Assembly: GCA_002179805.1 (NCBI GenBank)
Contig: NAVB01000008.1
Span: 1 to 64,000, forward strand
From: Acanthamoeba lenticulata
Taxonomy: Eukaryota > Discosea > Longamoebia > Acanthamoebidae
Reading direction: 5' to 3'
Length of the DNA stretch: 64,000 nt
This document shows, in pieces, positions 54,501 through 64,000 of the stretch; within the stretch, counting starts at the first letter, position 1; every line of letters begins with the position of its first letter. The position numbers and the translations under genes are program-made. Below the pieces are notes generated by a model. The model was not told where the DNA came from and made no database searches. It was given only the letters and a program-made list of their open reading frames with translations.

Positions 54501-57500
54501 ATCGACCACCCGAACGCGCCCGACGCCCAGGCGCTCAGCACCATCGGCAAGCAGCTCCAGCGGATGGAGGGTCACGTGCGCAAGGTGTGCTACGTGAGCT
54601 GCAAGACGGGCGACGGCCTTGAGGAGCTCATGGACGCCATCGTCGACTTGGCTGACCGGCACAGCTTCATCAAGCAGTTCGTCCCCGGCAGCTATTACAC
54701 GCTCCACCAGACCCTCACCAACCTGCGCACGGGCGTAGTCAAGTCCGAGTCCAGGCCCGACGCCGAGCAGCAACAGCAGGTCGCACACGTGGGCTCGACC
54801 GCCTTTGGCGCGTCCAAGGAGGCTTCGGCCCGCCGCGGCCTGCCGTGGACGACGTGGGAGCACCTTGTCGCGCTCGCTGAGGGCTGCGGCATCAACAGGT
54901 AAGCCACATGGCCTCTGCACACCCTACGCTCGTTTGATTGCTGACGGGAACACTTGTGTGCTATGCCATCGACCAGTGAGGAGCTGGTGGAGGTTTCGCG
55001 ATTCCTGCACGACGCCGGCACGCTGGTGCACTTTGACGACGCCTACAGCGGCCTGCAGGACCTGGTGGTGATCGACCCGCAGTGGCTGGCCGACGTCATG
55101 AAGAGCATCATCTCCTTCAACAACAAGTGGGTCAAGAACGGCGCCATCACCCTCCGGTAAGACTCAGAGACCATGGCCACCCGTGCCGCTCGAGTGATTG
55201 GATACTCACATGACCTAACATGTCATCCTCGCAGGGAGCTGTACAACTGGGCGTGGCGCGACTATCCGGCCACCATCCGTCCCGCCCTCCAGCGCATTTT
55301 TGAAAAATTTCAGGTATGCTACGTCCTTCGTGCGCTGCGGCACTGCAGCACTCGTTGAATAGTTGTGCTGATGGCACAAGGACAGATCATTTTTCCGCTG
55401 CGACTTGAGCATCGGCTGGCGGATGACAGCGGCAGCGAAAACGACAACAACGACGCACAAAAGGAACAAAAGGAGGACGAGGACAAGGCCAAGCAGGAGG
55501 AGCTGTCGCCACGGCCCTCCATCGCCGACAAGCGGTTCATGGTGCCCAGCCTGCTCCCGGAGGATCCGGTCGAGGAGGCCCTCTCCAAGGCGTGGCCCGC
55601 GGTCAAGCCCGAGGGCGTCATCGAGTACAGCCGCATCTACGAGCTCAGCGACTTCATCCCGATCGGCCTCTTTGCGCGCCTCATCGTGCGCATGCTTCAC
55701 ATTCCTGGTATTCTCCCGTCCTCTACACCTCGCGGCTTTCGAGCCTCGGCGCTGACGCATTCTTTACGTTTCGTCTGTCCACGTCAGATGTGCGGCTGCT
55801 GGCGGCCTGGCGCACGGGTCTAGTCATCGAGGCCGATGAGCCACAGGCTTCTTCCTCCTCTTCGTCCTCGTCTTCGTCGTCCCGAAAGCCTGTAAAGTAC
55901 CAAGCGCTGGTGCGGCAGCTGGACAAGCCCGAGTACAAGATCGAAGTCCTCGTGCGCGTGGAAGCAGCTGACCTCGAGCATGACGATGGAGGCGATGCTG
56001 TCAATGGCGTCAAAGCCAAAAGCAAATCCAAGCACAAGGGCAAAGACAACAGCGGCCGCGACGATGAGGACGAGCTGAGCGCTCAAGATAAAGCGCGACT
56101 GGCTGAGCAGAAACTCTGCAGCAGTGTGCTGCTGCAGGGCGCGAAGGCAACGGCTGCCCCGCGAGACGACCAGGCCGCGGCAAAGATCCACCTGCTGGAG
56201 CAGGTGATCTACCTCATCGACGTGCTGCTCCAGGGCTACACGGGCGGCAGCCTCCAAGTGGCCCGCAAGGTCCCCTGCAGCTTGCCCTTTGCCGACGACG
56301 ACCAGCGCCACTGCAGCCACCTCTTTGCCTACGCTGGTATGCGCACCACAACCAACTATTTGTGGAATATAATGGTTGAAACGTGACGCATTGCTCACAT
56401 TTTGGCGGCCATGTGCAGAGTGCGTTGAGTCGGTGATGCTGGACAGGCAGGTCTGGTGTCCCGTGCACGAGGCGTCCGTCAGTGTGCGCCGGCTCGCGCC
56501 GGACTTGGCCCTCGGGTCAGTGCGGCTGATCGAGGAATCAGAGCTCCGTAAAGGCAGCCAGATCGGGCAAGGCGGCTACGGTCTCGTCTACAAGGCCACC
56601 TGGAACAACTCCCCGGTCGCCCTCAAGCTCCTCCTCGTCAAGGTACAGCTCGCTGAGCTCTCCCTTTTGCTCAGCAGCCTGAGAGCTCATGACCTTGGGC
56701 GGACTGTACAGAACCACGGCGAAGAGGAAGAGCAGACCGAACAGCAGAGCACGAGACAATACGACGAGTTCAAGCACGAGGCTTTCCTGATGAGGTGCGG
56801 CGGCTCGTCTCGCCTGCGTAGTTGGAATAATTCTCTGATGCACATGGGCGTCACCACTACAGCTGCCTCGAGCACGAGAATGTGATCCGGCTCTATGGAA
56901 TCTGCTACAGCCCGCTGGGCATGGTCATGGAATTCGCCGGGCGGGGCGACCTCCACGACCTCCTGGAGAGCCTTCAGAAGGGCCAGGTCATCCAGGCCCC
57001 TTACTCGCTCAGTACCGTCGCCGGCCTCCTTGCCCATGATCCGTCTCGAGGAGCGCAGCGTTAACAATGTCTCGCGTGCAGCCGACAATAAGCACCAGCT
57101 GCTGCCTCTGCAGGCCGACGAGAAGGTGATCGTGCGGGGCAAGAAGAAGAAGACCAACCTGTACGAGGTGGAGACCATGTACGGCCAGCAGGGCCTCTTC
57201 CCGACGGATCTCATCCGCCTGAGCAAGGCGCCGCTGACAGACGAGGCGATCCCGTGGACGCTGCGCTGGCGCATTGCGCTCGACGTGGCCAAGGGCATGA
57301 CCTACCTCCACTCCTTCCAGCCGCCCATCGTGCACCGCGATCTTCGCTCGCCCAACGTCTTTGTATGTCGCTTCCCTTCGTCGCTCCAACGTCCCTATAC
57401 TGGGCGCCTGACCTGGTCTGGGGTCTGGTTGGCAGATGGTGTCGCACGACCCGGGCGCCAAAACGGTGGCCAAAGTGGGCGATTTCGGTACGCGCCTCCC

Positions 57501-58210
57501 GCCTCACGTGGGAGGAGGTCTTGGACTGGTGCCTTGTGTGACACTCTATACATCGCGCAGGACTTGCGCGGCATGTGGACCCGCGGCTGCACGAGGGCCT
57601 GCCTACGTGGCAGTGGTACGCACACCCCTCCCGCGCTCCGGAGCTTACGTTGCAGCGGAGCGCTGAGTCGCTCTGGGTTGGTGCGCAGGCTGGCGCCGGA
57701 GATCCTGGACCACGACAACACCGAGTACGATGAACGATCCGATATCTACAGGTGAATTTTTCTTTGGCCTTCAACTCCTCCGACCACCAATCGGGTTCAT
57801 GAGCTGAGCTCACCAATTGTGCTGCCTACACAACACAGCTTCGGTATCGTCATGTACGAGATCGCGTCGAGGAAGCTGCCCTACACCGAGGAATACTGGT
57901 CCCGCTTCCAGAGGAACGGGTACTTTCAGGCGAAAGACTGCCAGAACGCCATCGTCAAGGACCAGCTCCGGCCCACCCCGCCCGCCGACTGCCCGCCTGC
58001 GTTCGCCAAGCTCATGCAGGTACCACACCACACTAGGGTGTCCCCGTGTTCTCTCGTGAAGCGTTGCTCTTGCTGCCCCGGAGGCCTTAATGCGCTTGCG
58101 GTACCGTACAGGCGTGCTGGGCGCACAACCCGCACGATCGACCAGCGTTCGCCGAGGTCGTGTGTGCGCTGACGGCCCACGTAGAGCTCACGGAGAGCGC
58201 GTCCGATTGA
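51573..58210 (+). CDS. Roco kinase 2: ankyrin - LRR - Roc - COR - kinase with internal SH3-like module
   Basis: This is the tandem paralogue of Roco 1 with the same domain order. The start MAAAAAAVLALS is at 51573, and exon 1 ends at 51743 (57 codons). Ankyrin exons are at 52094-52192 (CTPLYLVCADNG ... GADINKPS) and 53539-53625 (ELPLDAATHNKN), with micro-exons between. LRRs start at 53699 (LNLSDNRLTALP). Roc has GKENVGKTT, YDFGGQ and THID. COR includes LVVIDPQWLADVMKSIISFN, nearly identical to Roco 1. The kinase has IGQGGYGLVYKATW, VALKLLL and HRDLRSPNVF, then a split VGDFG region and APEILDHDN. It ends ACWAHNPHDRPAF, and the stop TGA is at 58208-58210. An SH3-like segment near 57090-57230 (EVETMYGQQGLFPTDLI) again sits inside the kinase. 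Confidence 0.85.
51839..53445 (+). other. Series of putative micro-exons in Roco gene 2
   Basis: Candidates: 51839-51847 (GPE), 51977-51979 (K), then after the ankyrin exon 52314-52319 (LV), 52394-52396 (E), 52513-52515 (M, weak acceptor), 52623-52625 (K), 52731-52739 (DEF), 52860-52862 (D), 52976-52984 (DVV), 53077-53082 (SA), 53198-53224 (LALGAASTD), 53355-53360 (IE) and 53443-53445 (N). All are multiples of three in phase 0. Joined from 52731 on, they read DEFDDVVSALALGAASTD then IEN, followed by ELPLDAA, which is an ankyrin second helix, GA turn and loop into the next repeat. Confidence 0.65.
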
Positions 58211-58762
58211 CAACGGTAGCCGGAGGCAGCGATTGTCTGGGATCCATTTCCCGGGCAGCTACGCGACTTTTCTCGACAACAAAAAATGTTTGGTAGCCGG
58301 AGGTTGCCATAGATTATGATTTTCGCCTTATTTCATCACAATGCCTGGAATCCGGGGCGATAGACCAATGGGAGGAAAGCCGAGGCCGAAACGGCAATTA
58401 GTGTTGTGTTGCCGCCAGAAAATCCGTACTAAAAAGCCGCGATCCGGCTGTCGCCAAGCTTCAAAAAGACATAAAAATTGGCCTCACGCGTTCTTCTTCC
58501 ATTTCGTTTTCTCCGCGCTGTTCTTATCAAGTGAACTGTTGCGTCCTCATACTCGCCCAGGTACGTGCGCAGAAAATAGTTTCTTTGTTTCTTTACATTT
58601 AGCGCATGTGAGGCTCATTAATCCCCTTCCACACAGTCGATTTGTAAATTCTTTAAAAGGCTGGCTTCTCCTGCTGCGGCCTTAGGCGGCGCACCAAAAT
58701 TCGAACACATAACCAATAGACCGAGAGGTTCTAGGAGTTCACCGCCATCCCTTTCTTCATCG
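58211..58762. other. Intergenic region
   Basis: These 552 bases lie between Roco 2 and the histidine phosphatase, both on the + strand. They hold the Roco 3' end (AT-rich near 58305-58340) and presumably the phosphatase promoter. One short unconvincing open frame is present. Confidence 0.4.
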
Positions 58763-59735
58763 ATGGGTGTAAGGCGAAAGCTCGTCTTCACCTTCGTTCG
58801 CCACGGCGAGACCGACGAAAATGCACAAAAGATCCTTCAAGGCTCTCGATACACTCCGCTCAACGAAACTGGGCGCGAGCAGGCCCGTCGCCTGGGCATA
58901 CGCCTCCAGAAAGAGCACTCACACAGAAGCGGCTTAAGTAACAAACAAGCTTCATCTGGCGACACGGAGCCAATCTTCCACTTCATCTTCTCCTCGAGCA
59001 ACCCAAGAGGTACGCTTCCTTCTTGCCGACCTCGACCTCACGTCGATCTGGAGAGCGAGATTTCGCTTTCCTCATTCTTTGAATTTTCTGTTTGCGACAT
59101 CTCACGTTGGCTGCTCTTTCCTCCAGCCTACGAGACTTCTGAGATCGTGTCGAAGCAGCTTTCCGCTCCATCTACTTCCACCTCATCGGCTTCTTCCGGA
59201 GCCGCTCCGACAAAAGGCCCGGTGTGGGGCCAAGTCGTGGAGACCCCGCTCCTCACGGAGCGCTGTTTAGGCGCCTATGAGGGCCGCCGTTCGGAGCACG
59301 TCCTGGACGAATTTGGTCGACTCCGGTGGGACCACCTTCCCGAACCTCGCATGATGGGCCTCTGGGACATTATCGCAGAAGAATGTATGCTTCTCTCCCC
59401 GCCTTGTCTCTCTGGCGCGTAGCGCAAGTGGCTGACCTTTTGCTTGTCTTGCCTACCAGCGAGCCAAATGGGCGTTGAATCGAAGTCGGAGTTCCTCAGC
59501 AGAGCGCAGAGGGCGATTCAGTTCATGATTGCCCATATTGTGTCCTTCCTCTCGCACTACGTGTCCAGGAACGCCGTCCCCGAAATCCGAGTCCTCTGCA
59601 TTTCCCATGGTACCTTTCTTACATCACTCTCTCTCGCTCTCTTGTCTCTTGTCGGCTCGCTTTGTGCGCGTGCTGGAGTGGAATGACGGCGTCACTGGCC
59701 GCTCGTTTCTTCTACTTGACGCTACAGTCTTGTGA
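58763..59735 (+). CDS. Histidine phosphatase (phosphoglycerate mutase-like, TIGAR/F26BPase type)
   Basis: The start is MGVRRKLVFTFVRHGETDENAQKILQG. RHGET contains the phospho-accepting His, and the QG..xTPLNETGREQARRLG block is typical of the family. Splicing joins IFSSSNPR to AYETSEIVSKQL, the usual SSxxxRAxETA position, followed by LTERCLGAYEGR with the catalytic Glu. VLCISHG carries the second His. The end is uncertain: reading on from SHGTFLTSLSLALL stops at 59686, while a splice into VLEWNDGVTGRSFLLLD would stop at 59733-59735. Substrates in this branch include fructose-2,6-bisphosphate and other phospho-sugars; this cannot be settled from sequence. Confidence 0.8.
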
Positions 59736-59857
59736 ACCGCGCCGTCGTCTGGGAGAGCTCCTCTCGCCGGCATTGAGATAAAGTTGGAAGGGATGAAAAT
59801 GGGGTGAAGAAGAGGAAGAAGGGTGGACGAGGAAGCTGTGGGTAGCTTGGCCTCTCT

Positions 59858-59879
59858 CTCTCTCTCTCTCGCTGTTCCG
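59858..59879 (+). repeat. CT microsatellite
   Basis: A short pure CT dinucleotide run directly precedes the next small gene. It is a typical pyrimidine-rich leader tract. Confidence 0.6.
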
Positions 59880-59891
59880 CTCTGGCCTCTC

Positions 59892-60269
59892 ATGATGCTC
59901 ACTAAGCTCTTATTCTTTGGCGGTGCAGCGCTGTTCATTAGGGCCCTGTTGACGCAGCTGCTCAACGTCGGGACCGAGTGGATCATGAACGTGGGAAACA
60001 AAGAGCTCACAGCCTTCCGATGGTTCGCGTGCGATATTCGCAACGCCTCCGTCACGCGCGTGCAAACCGAGTTTGTGATCTACGACGCCAAGCGCGACCG
60101 CGACGACCACGACGCTTCGAGCAGCTCCCTTGCAGGTGGCCCCGCCCCAAGTGGCGAGAAGAAGCTCGAATCGCTCAAGAAGAAGGTTCGCCTCATGAAC
60201 CCGTTTCTTCTCTGCCTCAACGACAGCAGTCATTGCTTTCTCGACTTTTCTGCCGTCACCAACGCCTAG
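59892..60269 (+). CDS. Small protein with N-terminal membrane anchor, unknown
   Basis: An ATG at 59892 opens a frame of 125 codons: MMLTKLLFFGGAALFIRALL (one probable transmembrane or signal-anchor helix), then a soluble part with ELTAFRWFACDIRNASVTRVQTEF, and a basic/acidic middle. It ends SHCFLDFSAVTNA. No family is recognised. A donor-like AAG/GTTCGC near 60186 suggests it might be spliced to a C-terminus elsewhere, so the last 28 codons are uncertain. Confidence 0.45.
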   Translation: MMLTKLLFFGGAALFIRALLTQLLNVGTEWIMNVGNKELTAFRWFACDIRNASVTRVQTEFVIYDAKRDRDDHDASSSSLAGGPAPSGEKKLESLKKKVRLMNPFLLCLNDSSHCFLDFSAVTNA

Positions 60270-61290
60270 ACACTACCGTCATCACTGTGACTTCGTCTTC
60301 TCTACTCTTCATCCCTCGTCTTCTTCCTCTCCAACAGCGGCTGCTTCTACATAACCTCAACCTCCTCTTCTTCTTCTCCTCCCAATTTTGACTGTTGGAC
60401 GCGATCCTTCAAGAGAGCGAGAGCCACACCATCATCCTCTACTCTCGCGACTTCGTCGTCCTCTTCTACTCTGCTGGACACCCGATCGAGAATTAGCGTT
60501 CATGATGCTCGTATTTAATTATTTTTTTTTAATATTTATTTAACGACGTACCTTTTGCGATCACCTCCACGCGACCCCTCTCCAAAAACGATCGAACGCT
60601 CCCTCTTCCGCTGAACAAGATAATCCTTCTTCTCCATCCTTCTTCTACTTCTGCTACTTCTCCTCTTCGACGTCATTTTACGCCTTCCTTGGCGGTGCGC
60701 GGACGTGGACGGAAAAAGCCGAGCGCAACGCATACCTGTTAGTTGTACGCTCAACCGTTACGCTCCTCACGCCTCAAGTTTGGCTCTCTGTGACAATAAA
60801 AATAAGTGGAACATTCTATTTGGGATCAAGTCCTTCCCCTTCTTCATTCTGTGCTTCCCCAAACCACTAGCATCATCAGTGTTCGGGGCCGAGAAAGGAG
60901 GAGGGGCAACACATCAATGGCACCACGAAGATAGTGGACAAAACCATTTACGCTCTGGCGCTTTGTTAAGCGAGAACAAGGAGAAGACGCACCAGAACAC
61001 TGTAGTGCGAGTGTAAGGTGGTTCCAAGCTACAGGGTCAGGCCAACAAGTGTAAGGTGAAGGTGGTCAAGCTGGTGCTCTGTTATGTTCATCACCCGGCA
61101 TGACCCCATACCTGTTGCAGTTGTTGGCGAAGAGGTTGAGCTCTTTGCATGCTCAGTTGTATGCTTGAATGCCAGTACGGTCGTGGTTGATGAAGTAATG
61201 CAAGACGTTTCCTGATGATGAATGAGCTCATTTTTTTCCTTCGCACTTTTCTGTTTTCTTGCCTTTCCACCAGAAAAAAGAAGAAGTGCG
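60270..61290. other. Intergenic region of about 1 kb, nothing recognised
   Basis: The first 400 bases are strongly pyrimidine-rich (TCTTCTTC runs). An AT-rich stretch lies at 60505-60545, and the rest has short frames only. No tRNA fold, protein family or repeat was found on either strand. The last part is the likely promoter of the phosphomevalonate kinase gene. Confidence 0.4.
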
Positions 61291-63558
61291 ATGGAGAAGG
61301 GCTGTTGCGTGTCGGCTCCCGGCAAGGTTCTGGTGGCAGGAGGCTACTTGGTCACGCAGCGGCCGAACCAAGGCCTCGTCTTCTCCGTCTCCGCTCGGCT
61401 CTACGCGGCGGTGCAGCCTCTGCCCGACAAGTCCGGAGGAGCTTACGCAGCCTCCTCCCCTGCAGCGTTCGGGCTCGTCGTCGACTCTCCCCAGTTTCGC
61501 AAGACTTTCCGCTTCAGCGTCTCGCTTTCAACCGCCCACGGGGCCTGCCTTCTGCTCCGCAACTTGTACTACTGCGGTCGTCCCTGTTTGTTTTTTCTCT
61601 TCTCTCTCCGGCTTTGTTCATCCTTTTCGCTGCTCGACGTCACACAGGACTGGTGAAGCGAATGAGTTCATCGAAACCACGCTCGTCTCGGTGCTCACGG
61701 CCGGTGTCGGCTTGCTGGGCGTGGACCAGTTCCAGGCCCGCATGGCCGAGGGCGTGCTGGTGTCCATCCTTGGCGATGCCGCCTTCTACTCGGCGCCCGA
61801 AGCGTCTGGCGCAGGTCCGCTGCCACATTCCACGCGCACGCATGCACACACAGGCCAACGCTGACACAGACGCTCTCTCTTCCCACATCGAGAAGAGCCA
61901 AAGAAGACCGGGCTGGGAAGCTCGGCAGCGCTCGTGTCCTCCCTTGTGGCCAGTTTGCTGTCCTACTTGGGGCTGCTTGACTTGGCGGCCGCTGGTGCGT
62001 GCCCCCTTCCACCCCCCAAGGCTATGTACCGACATATGTGCTCTCTCTACGTGCGTTCAATAATGACTGGCGGTAACCATTCGCCCACACAGACGCGTCC
62101 CAGCTCCAGCTGGCCCACAACCTGGCGCAGTATTGCCACTACAAGGCGCAGGGCAAGATCGGGTCCGGGTTTGACGTCTCTTCGGCAGTGTTTGGCAGGT
62201 ACTGCACCCGCGTTTCCGTCCACTTCAGCCCCACATGGCTCACTCGCTCGTGCTCGGCGTGTGCGCAGCCAAATCTACACCCGATTCTCGCCCGACGTCC
62301 TGCTCGCTGTGCCTCCGCTTGAGCCCGCGGTGCGTGTTGGTGTCGTCAATCAAACCTTTGGGACCACAACGCGATTCACTGGGCGGGCCTTTCCCCACAG
62401 GAGGGCGACGTCGAACCGGGCGTGATGGCCTCACCGACGACCCCCAGCGACATGGTGGCCATGCTCCACTCCCCCCTTTGGTACGAGCTGGCCACGTCGC
62501 TCATCCGTTTGACCCGAAGAATGATCGATGTCCAATGACCTGCAGGGACTCGACTGCGGAGCGCTTGCGGCTTCCGCTTGGGTGCGAACCCCTCCTTCCT
62601 CTTCTTCCCCAGGGGAAGACCGGTCCTTCCAGCAGACCCCCCACTCACGGCTTTGGGGGGCAAAACCGGAGCGCAGAATGCACCTCCTGCTGGGCGACAT
62701 CTCGGTGGGCGCCAAGACGCCGGGCATGGTCGCTGCCGTCGATCGGTGGCGCAACGCGCTGAAGGAGGCCGGTCAACTGGGTAAGTCGTGCCGCGACGAC
62801 CTCGTCGTCCAAGGCCTCGAGTGTGTTTGGTGCTGTGCTCAAGGGTCCGCGCGAACAATGCAGAGGGCTCGGCTTGGACGCGCTTGGCTCAGCTGAACGG
62901 CCGGATGATCGGCCTCTTCAAGCAACTCAACGCCTGCGCCGACGAACACCAAGCGCTCTACGAGAAGACGCTCGCGCGCCTTTCCGCTCTCGCTGCTGAC
63001 CAGTGGCAGGTCCAAAGCGAAGACGAAGGACTCGTCATCGCCCCGCTCCTTGCGCTGCGCACCGCCATGGTCGAGGTACGATCAGGCTACACACTCCATT
63101 TGGCTCGGCTGACTCTCGCTCGAATCGACTGACATCGGCACAGGTGCGCAAGAGTCTCAAAGAGATGGGCGAGCTCTCAGGCGCCGCCATCGAGCCAGAC
63201 GTGCAGACCAAGGTTTGCGATGCCACGATGGCCGTGCCCGGCGTCGTATTGGCCGGCGTCCCTGGAGGTCCATGCCCCAGCCCTGCTCTTGGTGATGACG
63301 CAGCGCGCCGGAGTGAGTCCCGCGAGGATGCTGACCGTCGTTTGTGTCTCGTCCGTCCGTCCCTCAGCTGGTGGAATGGACGCCTTGTTTGCAGTGGTGT
63401 TGGGGACCAACGCACAGGCTGCCGTGCAGACCCTGTGGGCCGGCTACGGGATCTCGCCTCTCCTGCTCGATGAAGACCACAAGGGCTTGTGCGCGCACTC
63501 CCTCGCTCACTTTGACCGTCTTCGCGGCCAGCCCGCAAATGATGACAAGACCAATTAA
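61291..63558 (+). CDS. PMVK/ERG8: Phosphomevalonate kinase (GHMP family)
   Basis: It phosphorylates mevalonate-5-phosphate to the diphosphate in the mevalonate route to isoprenoids and sterols. It belongs to the ERG8-type GHMP kinases rather than the animal PMVK fold. Motifs: [14 protein letters not shown] at the N-terminus, [18 protein letters not shown] (ATP-binding GLGSSAA), and [21 protein letters not shown], unique to ERG8. [16 protein letters not shown] follows, and the C-terminus has [12 protein letters not shown]. The start is at 61291 ([12 protein letters not shown]) and the stop TAA at 63556-63558, with nine or so exons. There is no organellar signal, so cytosolic or peroxisomal. 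Confidence 0.9.
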
Positions 63559-63741
63559 AAAATTAAGCCAATTGGCTACCGTCCTCAAATTCCCTCGTAT
63601 ATAAACAACCAAAGCACAGTTGACGGAACCTTGTTATTCTCCTCCACAGCTCTGTGGCCGTAAGTGCCCCAGGTCGACTTGCTTCGAACAAGGTGCTGCT
63701 GACCACGTCGAGGCAGGTGCACCACCCGCAGGCGAAGGAGC

Positions 63742-64000
63742 ATGTGGACCAACGAACAAGAGGCCTCGTCTTTCTTCACAGTTCCAGAAACTGCGTTCTC
63801 TGCGGAGCGCGCCTACCTGACCGCACGACGCATCCTCACTGACGCGGCTTACAAGCTCACAAGGAAGAGGCACCAGTATGAGAAGCGCGCCGCGGTGTTG
63901 CTCGTCAGTGCTGCCCTTCTGGGCCACGCCAATGCTCAGTTCCGTCTGGCAATCATGTACAAGAAGGGCCGCGGAGTGAAGAGCCAGAACGAGGAGGCCG
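63742..64000 (+). CDS. N-terminal part of a Sel1-repeat protein (partial)
   Basis: The frame from ATG 63742 (MWTNEQEASSFFTVPE) is open to the window edge. Its end reads AAVLLVSAALLGHANAQFRL followed by AIMYKKGRGVKSQNEEA, a textbook Sel1/SLR repeat (A-x-x-x-G-x-A-x-A-x-x-x-L-G-x-x-Y-x-x-G-x-G-V). Sel1 repeats form alpha-solenoids that scaffold protein complexes. An upstream exon in 63620-63740 with a GTAAGT donor near 63658 may precede this start. Confidence 0.7.
   Translation, partial: MWTNEQEASSFFTVPETAFSAERAYLTARRILTDAAYKLTRKRHQYEKRAAVLLVSAALLGHANAQFRLAIMYKKGRGVKSQNEEA

Overview
This window is eukaryotic nuclear DNA. It is GC-rich in exons and AT-rich or pyrimidine-rich in short introns, which are mostly 50-160 bases with GTACGT/GTGCGC donors and CAG acceptors. 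Genes are packed tightly on both strands. The gene content (tandem Roco kinases with ankyrin repeats, Sel1, PPR, kelch, BTB and F-box/WD40 proteins, archaeal-type phosphoglycerate mutase) and the codon use fit an amoebozoan, most likely an Acanthamoeba castellanii-like amoeba. That assignment is inference from style and gene families; no marker was compared. About 25 protein genes are supported, two of them cut by the window edges. No rRNA, tRNA, CRISPR array or transposon was recognised. Gene ends below were set by joining exons by eye, so internal splice sites are mostly approximate.

Layout. 1-13.1 kb: after a clipped lysine-rich C-terminus on the + strand, five genes lie on the minus strand: a Ser-rich protein ending in a KCTD-like BTB domain, an MFS transporter, U2AF65 (splicing) and iPGM (glycolysis), with a 1.4 kb unexplained gap between BTB and MFS. 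13.6-26.2 kb: an F-box/WD40 protein, a GT4 glycosyltransferase, G6PD (minus), a PH-domain coiled-coil protein and a recent tandem pair of short-chain dehydrogenases. 26.3-38 kb: an RCC1/ankyrin protein directly downstream of an ABCG-type ATPase that lacks its membrane domain, a four-TM protein, a synapsin homologue, a beta-strand-rich unknown, a TOPORS-like RING protein and a secreted Cys-rich protein. 38.3-43.3 kb: a kelch/coiled-coil protein and a PPR protein, both minus.

43.7-58.2 kb is the most unusual part. Two tandem paralogous Roco kinases share the order ankyrin - LRR - Roc - COR - protein kinase. In both, an SH3-like module sits inside the kinase domain. In both, part of the ankyrin region appears to be coded by long series of 3- to 9-base micro-exons separated by introns of roughly 70-160 bases. 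In the second gene the joined micro-exons read as an ankyrin helix and loop.

58.7-64 kb: a histidine phosphatase, a small membrane-anchored unknown, phosphomevalonate kinase (isoprenoid synthesis) and the 5' end of a Sel1-repeat gene. Neighbouring genes show no shared pathway apart from the duplicated SDR and Roco pairs; several housekeeping enzymes of central metabolism (iPGM, G6PD, PMVK) are simply interspersed.
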